Source of the DNA: Membranipora membranacea
Lineage: Eukaryota; Bryozoa; Gymnolaemata; Cheilostomatida; Membraniporidae
Reading direction: 5' to 3'
Length of the DNA: 64,000 bases
Assembly (NCBI GenBank): GCA_914767715.1
Contig: OU612070.1
Span: 19,270,025 to 19,334,024 of the forward strand
Notes under the pieces: generated by a model
Told to the model about the DNA's origin: nothing
The model's database searches: none
What the model saw: only the letters and a program-made list of their open reading frames with translations
Shown here: positions 1 to 12,900 of the stretch, one piece after another
How the letters are laid out: each line of letters opens with the position of its first letter
Numbering within the stretch: the stretch's first letter is position 1
Position numbers and translations under genes: made by a program

Positions 1-293
1 GTTTGGGAAGAACTGAGATAACAACAAGATTGTATAACAAAGTGTTTTACACCACTGTTTTTGCCGGTGTGTCTTGTACTTGACGTTCGTGCTTTACAGT
101 TGGGCTGTCTACATTGTCTACATATTTCTATTGCAATTATTTACGTTTTATGATTCAATCTTTTTTGCCTTTCTCTCACTCAATTGCACTTTATCTATTA
201 TATATTAGCTATTTTTTCTTTAGCAATAAACACACAAAAAAAACCATCTACAATATCAGCATGACAACATGAGTAGAGGGTATTGCTACTCAC

Positions 294-566
294 TAATACT
301 GGACAGAGTGGCCCCAAAATTAGGCGTCCAAAGTCATAGCTTCCCATGACGATCCCAGTTTGATATTCCACTAGTCCTCGCTTCTTAGCTTCATAATTGA
401 AAAAGGTTCCTGGCATACTATCCACACAGAGTCCCAACATGTTGGTGCTGAGTATCGCCAATATTATCATGGTCTCTTTCAGTTTTGAGCCTGTTGTCAA
501 TCCTTTCCGCTCAATTATCTGTTCTTCATCATCATTTAAGAGATGCTCTCTGTCTTCAGTCCCCAT
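294..566 (-). CDS. Major facilitator superfamily transporter, first coding exon (partial, SLC18B1-like)
   Basis: The exon reads leftward from an ATG at 566-564 to a GTGAGT donor at 293-288 and encodes about 91 residues; later exons lie beyond the left edge. A short acidic cytosolic N-terminus (residues about 1-30, with an ERKG/SKLKE stretch) precedes a first membrane helix (about 32-52). A loop containing FFNYEAKKRG follows, then the start of a second helix (GIVMGSYDFGRLILGPL). Helix 1, a P-x-FF-x-x-EA-x-x-(K/R)-G loop and then helix 2 is the layout I associate with vesicular-amine and SLC18B1-type MFS carriers, which would export or sequester small organic solutes across a membrane. The family call rests on one exon, so the substrate is unknown. 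The N-terminus looks complete because the ATG starts a plausible cytosolic tail. Confidence 0.5.
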
Positions 567-672
567 GATGTCAGCCCGTTTCCTGTTAATGCAAGTATGT
601 ATTGGTTCTCATAAAATCGGACTACATTGATACAATTCTAGGATTTCTGCTTACATAAAATAATGCTCTTAA

Positions 673-1029
673 AGGGCAACCAGGGTTTCAAACAACTTCT
701 CATTGGCCCTCATTGATTAATAGTAGATTGCACCTTCTGCAGAGGGAAAAAGACAAAATTTAATTCGGATGATTATTCAGCCAGAATTCTTCTTACTCAA
801 ACTCAGCTAAAATAGAATACCACAAAGCAGTTTCCTGTTCCTGTTATTATTTAGCCTGTGCTCTATCATCATTACAGCAATGTCTTGGAACCTCCCCTAA
901 ATCGAAGTATTACCCAGCTTAGAGTCAGCAACTAGTTTGAGTTTTGCATCGCGTAATGCACAAAGCTGATACTGCCTTGCACATTATTTACTACCCATTA
1001 ATGCATTGCTGCGAAACCTTGGTTGCCCT
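673..1029. mobile_element. TTAA-flanked non-autonomous element, copy 1 (piggyBac-like MITE)
   Basis: This is a 357-bp element with terminal inverted repeats AGGGCAACCA at the left and TGGTTGCCCT at the right. It is flanked on both sides by TTAA (669-672 and 1030-1033), the target duplication typical of piggyBac transposons. It has no coding capacity. A second, clearly homologous copy sits at 51224-51599. It lies just upstream of the MFS transporter start. Assignment to piggyBac rests on the TTAA duplication and inverted ends only. Confidence 0.75.
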
Positions 1030-1033
1030 TTAA

Positions 1034-3950
1034 ACACCATTGTTACAATTGTATATCAACTGTAATCTGGTGCTCATGAAATGTTCATAGACAGCACATT
1101 CATTTTGCTACGGAGAGTCCATTGGAGTCAAGTAGATAATTATGGCTCAATTAACAATAGGACTCTTTGCACATGTTAGCCTGCATGGTTATCATTATTA
1201 TTATGTGTGAATATGTGGCTATACATCATGTGTAAAGAGTAGAAGACATTACCTATTTCACAAATTTACACATAAAAAATTATTCAAAAATAAAGCATCA
1301 AAGCATATTCTTCGCCTGGTGCAAAAGTCCAATAAACACCAACGCTCCCTTAGAAGTAAATGTTCAATAATAAAACCTTCTTTTAGGACACATTTTGGCA
1401 AAACAGCTCTCTTAAATCTGCTACACAATTTCTGACTGAAATGCAAAACGGCTGACAGCCTACTATCTTTTAACTAATACTTTTTATAATAATTGTCACA
1501 AGAACAATAATTTTATATATATATATATCATTTTCTATTTCTATAAAGTCATATATAACTTACTTACTTTCCCATTTCTAGAACATCGTCATTTATTTAT
1601 GTATAACCCCTTTTTTTGTGTGTATTAACTGTGTGTAGAGGTCAACAAGTTACTTTTTAACTACTCTGTTATCTGTAAACTTTCTAGAAAACCTCTTTAA
1701 ACAAATAAATAAATGTATCAGTGAGTATCGAAGCAAGATTTCATTTCATTTATCTCCCAGAGTAAGTCAAATTTTTTTCTCAGATCTTTGACTTTATTTG
1801 TGCCCCACACTGCAAAATTAGTTGGCAACAAACAAGGGATTAAATCTTGTAAAATCTGTAAAATGCTATGCACGCATGCACAAGGGTTCACAGAGTAGGT
1901 TAATCCATAGCTTCTAGCTTGTACGTTGTAAAGCTATGCTCATCAATAATATAACTTCTATTCTTAGCACACTGCAAATACTTGACTTTTTTGCTGGTCA
2001 TGAAGGTTTGACATTAGCCCTAATTTCTATGGTGAGAGAATCAATGTTTTTTGTTCAATGTCATATAATATCACACCACAGCATTATCTGCGCTAAATCC
2101 CCATACAAACTTAGACAAGATAAGAGAGTTGTGCCCTCATTTGCTGTTAATGGATAACTCCTAATTTATGATGAAACCTAAATAAAAACTCTCAATGCAG
2201 GCATTATGATTCAGAACACCTCTAGTTCAGAGAAGGAAGAAAGGTCTGTCAAGCTGAATCTCAAATTGGTATATATAAGGATTGAGCAATGGGGGTGTCA
2301 GGAGTTGCCCCTCATTATAGAGGGCGCTAAACAGATGAGACCATGAATTGGCAATTTTTTAATATGCTATCATCGGAGCAAATCACACTTTTGGGTCTGA
2401 CAGCCAGGGAAATTATGATAGAAGCCAAATGCAGGTATATTCATAGGCGTCTTATGCTGACCCACGTTATGGGTACAAATTTGACAAAAAATGCAATACG
2501 ATATTCATCATATTCATCACCAACGATTTTTCATGCACTGGACATCGTTTTGTTTTCGTGATACCTACATCTTAAAGCCACTGCATTTTTATTCATATGA
2601 CTACTTCTTTAAACAACCTTCATCAACATCTTCGTTCATCAACAACTCTACGTACATTTAAATTTGCATTGTCAGAACATCTGTTTTCAGTAAATTGAGT
2701 TCTATTCCCTTGATTTTATTTCGATTGTTTTTTTGTTTTTTGGTCCGGGAGAACATCTTCGGATGATGGTTGTTGCAATAAAAATTTATATATATATATA
2801 AAATAAAGAGAAATAATGATAATGCAGCTTTGATTTTCAGATATTACATGAATCTCACATAAAAAGATTGATTGCAGGAAATAAATTTTGAATTGCATAT
2901 ATATATATTTAGTTTTATTGTAAAACAGAATAATTCTATATTTAATTCAATAACTTAATACATATATGGAATTCTTTTACAAAATAATTTTAGCTGCTTA
3001 TTTTATGACACCTCCCATCCTGACACATAATTTCGATAAAATAGATGACTTTTATATTTAAATATATTGTAATTTAATTTTGATAATTATTATAGAAATA
3101 AAGGCTTTTTGATACTTTTTTCTTTCAGCATATAGATCGAGTTTTTTCATTACCAAATATATTGGTCAAATGCTGTAAGCTGAAGCTAACAAGTTTTCAC
3201 AGCACAAAGTCTCATCTGCTTCCCTTGTAACTTATTTGAATTTTTGCAAAAGTATGGTCTCATCTGAAAATTATCAAGGGAAATAACTCGACAAACACAT
3301 TCCCATTGGTTGTTCAAGAGGTCTAAAGGGGTAAGAATTCAGTGGAGTTTGCTGTAATCTCAATTTGTGATTACAGTACGTCAAGATATCACAATCTATC
3401 AAAATTCTCTATTTACAACTGTAAGAGATATCTAGATGATCACCCGAGCATGAACAAATTATTAAATATAGGCTTCTGAGCAATGAGTGGGTTAACTTCT
3501 GTACATAATTATTGAATTCTTGCTTCATAATTTATTCTTTGAAAATGTATTATTAAAAAAATATGTATCAAACATGAAGGCACAAACAGTACACATGACG
3601 AAAAAAGCGAGATTGTGTGATAACGAAACGAATATAATTAAAATTTCAGAGTAGTTTCAAGTTAGGTCCACAGGATGGATGAAGAAATCAAGCCATTTCA
3701 CAAACCAATCTTATTTTACATGTTTCAACTATGTAGCCCGAGCAGCCTTGTTGTTCGGGTGGGAGACCATCCCGCCCTCAGCAAATAAAAAGACGCCTGT
3801 CCAGCCTAGTTTAGCTATTTGAAGGATAAAAAACTATAAGACAAGAGTTATAATGGAGGCCACAAACACCTCCCTATAATTTGTTACATACACGGTACAA
3901 ACATCAATACAAGAACACATGGAGAAAAAACATGACAGTATGTAATCGAG
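1034..3950. other. Intergenic region between the MFS transporter and alpha-tubulin
   Basis: AT-rich with no convincing gene on either strand. There are short (TA)n runs near 1515-1530, 2790-2802 and 2897-2908. A TTTATT at 3531-3536 is an AATAAA on the minus strand, about 415 bp beyond the tubulin stop, and is a plausible poly(A) signal for it. The open frame at 2343-2561 has no splice context or recognisable motif. Confidence 0.5.
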
Positions 3951-6900
3951 TCACTCTTCTGGGCCAGGAGAATCATCAATCTCCTCATCAGCCCTGTATT
4001 CATCTGAATCTGTCGGCAATGATACTTCTTCGTAATCTTTTTCCAAAGCAGCAAGATCTAATCGTGACTCGTGGAAATCCAACTCTTCCATTCCTTCTGC
4101 ACAATACCTGTAGAGTGAGAACACTTTAACAGTTAAGTTTGTTGGGTGTGTACAGGATATGCTCATAAATACCGCATGGAAAAGCAGGGGGACAATTTCT
4201 CACAATATGTATAATTTTCACCCAAAAGCGCTACGAGGTTGTGCAGCGAAAAATATATATACAGGGATTTTCATTAACATTTACTTGTCCTGAGCCAATG
4301 TAATTTGATTCTGGTCTATGTATATAGGGTAATAGGGCAAAAAAGTTCAAGGTAGGGAAGATGTTGCCAACCACAGAGTTTTAAAGACGCAAAAAAATAA
4401 TAGAGTTTTTTGCTTCATGCTTTAGCTGGGTTGTTAAGAAAATAAAAAAACTATTAGAGTAATTGCACCTTATTGATTGGAAAGCAGATAAATCCTTCCC
4501 ATACAATGAAATAGGGTGTTTGTTGGCTGTAAAAAGTAAATTCCAGATGGTAACATTATGTGATACTTGGTATCCTCTCCTGTTGATCAAGGGGTACATT
4601 ACAGCAAACATTGACGTTACATTTATATTTTCTAAAAACTCACCAGTGTACAAAAGCTCTTTTGCTAAACATCATGTCAAATTTGGCGTTGATTTTAGAC
4701 CAGGCTTCTCCGACAGCGCTAGTTGCTGCCAGCATACATACAGCTCTCTGTGTATAAGCTATATCAGAGCCTGGTACACAGATCGGAGGCTGCCAGTTGA
4801 TGCCTACTTTAAAACCTGCAATAAGTCAACGATCATGATTATCATGACTTTAGCAACGCAATTCGACAATGATTTTCCAACTCATAAATAACTTGAAAAA
4901 CGACACATCAATTTTAAATTCAATATTTTATACAGCCATGTCATTCTGATAATGGTAGATATTGTGGTACACAAACAACTGTAGCTGCTAGATTGTTCAA
5001 GGAGTGCAGTACATGCATGTGGCATACTGGAGAAAATATCGAAAATTCAGATTCTTGAGCTCTTTATACAGATACAATAAGAATTGTCATAACAATTATT
5101 CCCATTCGGAGGTCACATTTTAGACAATGGAGAGGTTGCAAAATCTTGTAATTGTCCTCTCCTGGTACTTGAATTGATTGTCACGCATTCATAACACGTT
5201 GTTTGTCAGTTTTGATATAATAAGGCATGGGGTCCACCCCAATATAACAAAACAACATCCTGATATGAATCATTTATGTTGTGGATAGCTGACTTACCCG
5301 TGGGACACCAGTCTACAAAGTTTATGTGTCGCTTAGTTTTAATTTCTTGTATGGCTGTATTCACATCTTTGGGTGTCACATCTCCCCTGTTATTTGGAAA
5401 CAAACCAAATTAGATTCAGAATGATTGCTCAAATAAAAAATGATGAAATAGGGAAAAAACTGACACTGCAGAGTTTTAAATGGTATAGTTGAGGAAATAA
5501 CTCCCTAAATAATTAAATAACCATCTTCAAACTAAATCATTCCGAAACAAATGGCTCCTGTGCATCATTAAGCTGATAACATTTGGCATAGCACTAATTC
5601 TACTTTAAAATTCTTTGTCGACTGTCTTCACTCATAACTTTCCTTAAGACCATAGGAATGGAAAAAACAGAAGTCTGGGCCGTTTCCTTTCTTGCAAATT
5701 CAGTGGAATGTCTGTCTTGAGATAGAATGAGATTTAATATGTCATAAGGATGGAATATTTATTCTTTTGTCTCTCTATTCTAGCTCATGAATTAATTGAA
5801 AACACAAATAGGTTTCACAACTACAAAAAAATAAGTTGCAATTACTCAATATGATGAAAACCACAACGAGTGGGTAGACATCCATTATTCATGGTTATGA
5901 TTCATCTTTATCCTGTCGGCACAAAGGAAACTTATAGCAGTAGCATGGTGTTGACATTAAACCTATCGATATAATTTACTGCACAAATAATTTACCTGTA
6001 GAGCATGACACATGACATGTATTTCCCATCGTTTGGGTTACACTTTACAAGCTGTGAGGAGTGGTCAAACACTGAGTTAGTGATACTGGATACTGACAAT
6101 GTCTCGTGGTAAGCAGTCTCTGGTGTCATCAAAGGCGCATAGTTGGCAAGAGGATAGTGTATCCTTGGGTAAGGTACCAAGTTTGTCTACAAGGAAGAAC
6201 AGATCTATCATCATGCAATTGAACAAGTAATACAATGCGATTGATTTATATAGACAGTTTTCTGAGCTCTGATTTAGGCCTCAGTTCGGAGTTGTCCTCT
6301 CTCTAGTTTGGTACTTTTTACCCACGCCGCATAGGAAAAACGTGCTGAAAAGAGGGTTTTCTTGATAACCGCTTATAATAGGATGAAAATGTTTTTGTTT
6401 CAGAATCTGCAGTATTGAAAACTCATATGGATATAGTTTGGGAAATCATTTTAGTATTTGGAAAGTCAATTATAGCATTTTCTGCCAGTTTTGCGGACAA
6501 TTTGGCAGAATTTTTCATGCGTTTTGTCATTAAAATTAAGATTGATCAACATTCAAGCCTCCCAATGTTTTTGAAACCCTGTCTCACAGGGTTTTCAATA
6601 GTGCAGACTCTGAATCAAAAAGCAGTTTTTCCCTAAACTAAGTGGTTTTCAAGATAACCCTCTTTCAGCAGGTTTTTTCTATGCGGCGTGGGTTAAAAGT
6701 ACCAAACTGGAGAGAGGACAACTCCGAATTGAGAAATAAATAAGAGCTCAGAAAACTGTCTATTCCTATGAAAAGATGAAGTAGGAGGTAGCTCAGTTGG
6801 TTTGGGCGCCTGCCCTCTAACACTCAAGCGTTGGAGGTCTCGGATTCAAATCCCGCTGCAGACTACTGACTTCTGGGCTAAATTGACGCCCAAGGTGTGT

Positions 6901-9900
6901 TTCAACCTGTCTGCAAACAGAGAGTAGGTCGGCGCCGAATATGACGGCAGCGCCCTTAAGGAAACTTTATTTCTCAGTCTTCGGACAGAGACAGACTTGC
7001 GATTTTAACCCACATCATGCAATTGAAAAAGTTATTCAACGACGATGATGAAATTTATATTTCAGACCGGGTAATGTGATATCATGAAGAGATTTATTTT
7101 TATTCCAGCCTTTACAGAGATAATACTTGGAATTGGTAGTTTACTGAGGATATTTATGGCGTACTTATGTAAGTGGGGACAAATTAAACGCTGTCCATCA
7201 TTTTTCCTCTACAAACCCTTGAATTTTTACAATGTGATGATGTATTGCATAACTACAGCGGATTTGCTGCCTGGCTATGAAATACTCTGAGCTGCGAGGA
7301 GTTTATGAAAGACTCAGCAACATTGCATAATATATAGTATGGTGCGAAACTGGAATGATGAGTGGTGGTCGCTCAGCTGGTTAGAGGTAGACTACCATGA
7401 AAGCGTGTGAGGTACTGGGCGGCTCAACCACTGCCACATTCTACTGACTATTGGATTGATGTCAGTAATTAGTATTGGTAATTAGTAATTCAGTTCTAGA
7501 TACATAGTGTATGTACATGTACAAACCTGAAATTCTATTAGATCCACATTAAGCGCTCCTTCGAATCGTAATGAGGATGTTATACTGGATATGACCTAAA
7601 ATTATTTCAGAATTCCAGTAGACTAGCATTTTATAAAATTCGCACCAATGATAGTAAAAGAAAATGATTCTGGCATCGGAAAGTTCAGCAGAAAATCTGA
7701 AGGCTTATCGGAAAGATGCAAGTTTACCTCAATTTTGACAAAAAAAGGCTGTTAAGGGAATTTCCAGTACCATCATCATCCGTCACTTGCTATAAAATTG
7801 ACCATATAAAATTATGACAACCCTTGTCGTATCCATAGACTTAATATACTCATGCAAGGTCTTAAAGTGATCGTGAAGGAATCAGGTTTTTGGTATCATT
7901 CTAGAGTTCTCTGTCTAAAATATGCTATAAGGTGTAAAAACAACATATGCCACTGTTACAACTGATTTTTATTCAAAGTTGAAACTGGAAGGCAGCAAAA
8001 AAGTACAAACTATCATTAAAACAGTACCTTTTTTTGTACCTTCATTCTCTCATCTTTAAGTGAAAATCAGTTTAAAACAGGGGCATATGTTGGTAATGAA
8101 ACAATAGCAGTTTTCTTAAATTAGACTGCAAACTCCAGAATGGTTCCAAAAACCTGATTCCTCCCATGAGTATAATAAGTTTATGTTCCCACCTGACCGA
8201 TAATTCGGTTAAGATTTTGATAGGTTGGTCTCTCCACGTTCAGATTTCTCTTGCATATATCATATATAGCTTCGTTATCGACGAGAAAACTGCAGTCTAT
8301 ATGATCAACAGACGAGTGTGTCGTTAGTACTGTATTATATGGCTCCACTACGGCTGAAGATATCTGTAAGAATATGAGATCATGATTTAAAAATCTACAA
8401 TGACAAGTTCTTAAACTTTGATTTCAGTCAAAGCTTCGTAACACGGGTGAATACTCGTGCCATATTTTGCAATAATAACGAGGTCGCAGTAATTTGCAAA
8501 GCGTCACAGCCACTGATATATATTCATATCAATGGTCACAGCCATTGAAAGAAGAACACATTAGGAATCAGCACAGAAAGCAAAAGCTAAACTATCTCAT
8601 AGTTTCCTGTGTTTTGAAGAGATTTAGGGGCACTCAGTTAAAGGAACAGACGGGCACTGAAAAACATCAGCAAAAAAAAGACTGTCACTGCCACTTTTGA
8701 TTGATGATAATATCATATAATTTCTCCTGTTGCCTAATGGTACACGCTCATTGCTGATAAACTTTAAATCCTCATTTCTATGGAATTAGTCATTTCATCT
8801 TATTTTGCAAACTCCCAATATTTTTTAAAAATACAAACAGTCATTATACACGAATATATACCAACGCATTACCTTAACTCCTGTTCACCTTATTTTACAA
8901 TTTTTTCCCTGATATTATGCAATGGGATGTCCGCAAAAGTGGCATATGGTTTTATGACAAAAAATCCAAAACAGTTATTACCGCAAACTTATAAAAAAAT
9001 AGAAAATTGCTTTCTATGCTACTTACAAAAAGCTGAATGGGGAAAAGGAATTATAAAGTTGTCTTTGTAGGATTTGACAAAAAAAACTGGAATGAGATCA
9101 GGAACAAGTTATGCAAATCGAGAATCGTGACTCTGCGTTAGCATTAAATGGTCTTACATGTCTCTTTCATTGATCAATAATCTGCAACATTCATTGGCAG
9201 GGATTACTTATTGGCTAGCCAAAATACCAATCAAATGCAGTCTTGTTGTTACTCACAATTTCATTGGTCAAATACAGAATTATTATTGTTCACGCTTTTA
9301 AAAAAAGAGCTTTGAACGTGGCCTGTTGCTTCATCTTGGTATGTTCACAAATACTATATAACAAGCCAAATAATTTGTACAGAACAGTTGTCTCATCTTT
9401 GCCACAGTGACAACTTGTGCTCATTTCATCGGAAAGTTTTCTCAGGTAAATATGCAACTGACTTTTCAAATTACTATTTGAATTAGGAAAGTGAAGTTCA
9501 ACATTTTTTTATTTCACTGGAACAATCTCTACCCCTTTAAATAATGCTATTTTACAGATAGAAGTTTTTAGCTGTTTTAATATCAGTATTCATTAGATTT
9601 TTTTTAAAACTGGCGGCTTTCATAAATGAAGGACTTTATATTTAATTGATTATTGTGCATTATATTCTTTGTAGTATGAGACTACCAGCGATCTTATTAT
9701 CGACAGTGGTGTGTTTGTGCCTTATGGCCAAGGAAGTGATAATGACACGGCAGCCATTTTACGTTTGTCCTCCAGGGTACTTCAAGTTTGAGACAACTGA
9801 GACTGGGTCTGACCCTCCACCATGGTTGATATGTACGAAACCAGGTACATATTCCTATTGCTGCAAGCACTGAGATAAGCTACCATGATGATTGCAACGG

Positions 9901-12900
9901 ACCTTCAAATAACTAAATATATTTTTTGAAACTAATTCAAGGAAACAATACACACCACTTTTGAGAAGTTTTTCACCATGGACCACTCTTTATAACAATA
10001 TTAAAAGTGATACATTTAGTTTCATATTATTTTCATAAATCTCATCAATAAGAGGTCAAACTTTATGAGCATTGATCAAACTTTATTGATTATTGAAGTT
10101 TGGTTTTTTTAGCTGTAGACCTGTGAAATCAGTGAATCAGGCTTACTAAATGTCTGTGCTCATTGTTATCAATATTTTTTTATGTTTCGTGCTTGAATAA
10201 AATGCAAATAATAAGCTCCAAATACAGTCGTCGCAGACTGCATGATTTGCTATTGGTTTACACAGTGATATAGATTTCGAGCCAGCCTGCCTGGCAAACA
10301 TTATGAAATCTTGATTCATTGTCATGAGTTGATTCACTAATTATTCATGTATTTAAAGTTGTCAATGCACACTATAAACTCTCTCAGAGTCTTTGAAGAT
10401 ATTGCACTACTCAGATATAGAGCCAATGCCATCTCACAGCAATGAACTAAAGGTTTACTCACAGCAGTCATCTATTGAGATGTAATGAAAGTGACACTGA
10501 ATAATTTTCACACTCAATATATTAATAGGTACCTGGCATAGGCTGGCATCCCACCCACTAGCCAGTCGCGTGATATACTATTGCATGTATATCTCTAATC
10601 GATAGAGAGTGGATTAATTCACTTAACCAGAGTACCATCACAAGGAATTTGGTGTGACGTGTGTAAATCTTATTGATAAGGGCAGGTACATGTTAGGTAC
10701 TGCCATTAAATTGACTCTAACAGTTAATTGTGTAATCTCGTTGTCAGTGTGATCCCACCAGTCAGGGCTAACACAGCTAAGCTCTACATTACCTGTGGAG
10801 CTGGATATACACTAAACTCAAGCTTGGTTTTCTTGGCATACTCCGATGACAGCACCTCACAGATATTGGATGTCAGACCACTACCTGTTCCTCCTCCAAA
10901 ACTACGATGTAGTATAAAGCCTTGTAGAGAATCGCATTCTTCTGCCTATAAAAAAATAATCACAAAATTAACAATTTGTACATAATTTACCAACTCAAGA
11001 CAGTTTATGATGGCAGACAGACCTTGGGGCATAAGAACATTTTTGGAGTTACTCACCCATTTTATATGAGTGGATAACTCCTAAATTGTTCTGCTTGCAA
11101 AATAAACTCACAATTTTTTCAAGATAAAAGATAGTTATTGGTAATAACACAGCCCTGGCACTCCAACAACTCATCTGAGAAGAAACTGACGGCTAAACGC
11201 AATACAAATAAACAGTAGAAAAATGAAAACACAGATTTTGTACAACTGTAAAATATTCTGCTTACAAGTCTGTTGATTCTATCTGTAACTAGTCCCATCA
11301 CTTCACTTCCACATGTGAACTTCCCTCTGGCAAAATTATTAGCAGCATCTTCCTTGGTGTTGATCAGACATTTTGGATTGAATAATGATCTGTACTCTCC
11401 AGTTCTTATCTCATCTGCAGAAAAAAATTCACTTGTAAGTCAGAAGGAGAAGAAAAAAAATGAACTCAACCATCTAGCCTTATTTTGAAGGCCACCCTGA
11501 AATAGATAGGGCCTTTGAGATGTACTGATATCATAGTAGAATAATTTTTTTAAGGAATGGATTGGACATTTCTGAAGTTCCTCCTGGCAATGATCTTCTA
11601 TATGATTCGGATTCATTCATGTTAATGTTCCAAGCGCCATGATATCAAAATAACACGGCCTTCCATAGACTTAATGGTTATTAAGTCTATGCGGCCTTCA
11701 CAGTTGTGTGGCTAATGAGTGCAAGCTGTCAGGTAGAGGGGGAGCAACTACATTTGTAGGCAGTTTTCACAGGAGGAAAAGTAGGCCAATTCAATTGGGC
11801 CGGAAATAGCGGATTGTATTGTATGCTCACACTCATACACTCATTCACCCACATAAACTTTCTATGAACTCTCGCCTCAGCTAGTCAAAATTGGCGCTAG
11901 CTTACTTTAAGACCATCCTAACTAACTTTATCTACGTTAAGAATACTCACCTAAAACTGTTGGTTCTAGGTCCACTATCAGCGATCTCGGAACACAGTTC
12001 CCAGCCCCTGTCTGGTTGAAAAATGTGTGTAAGTTGTCATTGCTCAGTTGGTCCTGTTCCTTGAGATGACCTAAAGTAAAGACAAGAATACAAATAGAGA
12101 TCAAATAGATACATACTCTACTCATCTGCTTGACACACACTCATATGAACAACATGAGGATGGGATAGTCGATTTGAACCATATCGACATACTTGACCCT
12201 CCTAAACCACCAACAATAGAACCAAATTAAACACTCAAAACATTTAACTACAACCATAGACTTAATATATTAAGTCTATGACTGCAACTAAGGACACTAG
12301 CTCAGGCTTAGCTCTTATTAGTGTTAAGATATGTTGCCCTTCTGAACTTAGCTGCTCTCTCATTAATTGTTTGGTGGCGCTTGGTCAAGCAAGCCCAAAA
12401 TCAGTGAATCAAGATCAAGCATTACAATTGAAAAGAGAAAAGTTAGAGGAGCAGTTTGCCTTTACATATTGTTTCAAATTGTGGACTATAACACTAGCTA
12501 ATATCCTCTCTCTCAAGAGCTCTGTGTTACTCACCATCTGGTGAGATGTTGTGTTCCAGACAGTACAGCTCCCAGCAGGAGTTACCGATCTGACATCCAG
12601 CTTGTCCGATATGTAGCGAAATACACTCAGGCTGAAATAACCAGTCACAATGAAATGACAACAGTTGCCTGGTTGTTCTCAAAATTTGCTAATTTAATTT
12701 TAGTCAAAGAGTCAAGACTGCTTGATCATTCAAAGCATTTTTTGAGTATCATCAAGGTAACCAGTAGAAAGAACAGTGCAGTGATGGTTGTTAGATCTGT
12801 GTCACATACATATTACAAAGGTTGCTTATTTGTTGTCAAAAATCGGTAGGGAACAGTTGGAATCACACCACCAGCTAGCTAGAGCCCCCAAACTCTCGCC

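Noticed and set aside
3750-3800. 5S rRNA-like GGGTGGGAGACC segment
   Set aside because: Only about a dozen bases resemble the 5S 3' domain. No flanking helices or internal promoter match.
4463-4891. 142-residue plus-strand frame
   Set aside because: It is the antisense shadow of alpha-tubulin exon 10.
6783-6863. Functional tRNA gene
   Set aside because: A and B boxes are present, but the acceptor and anticodon stems do not pair, so a SINE head is more likely.
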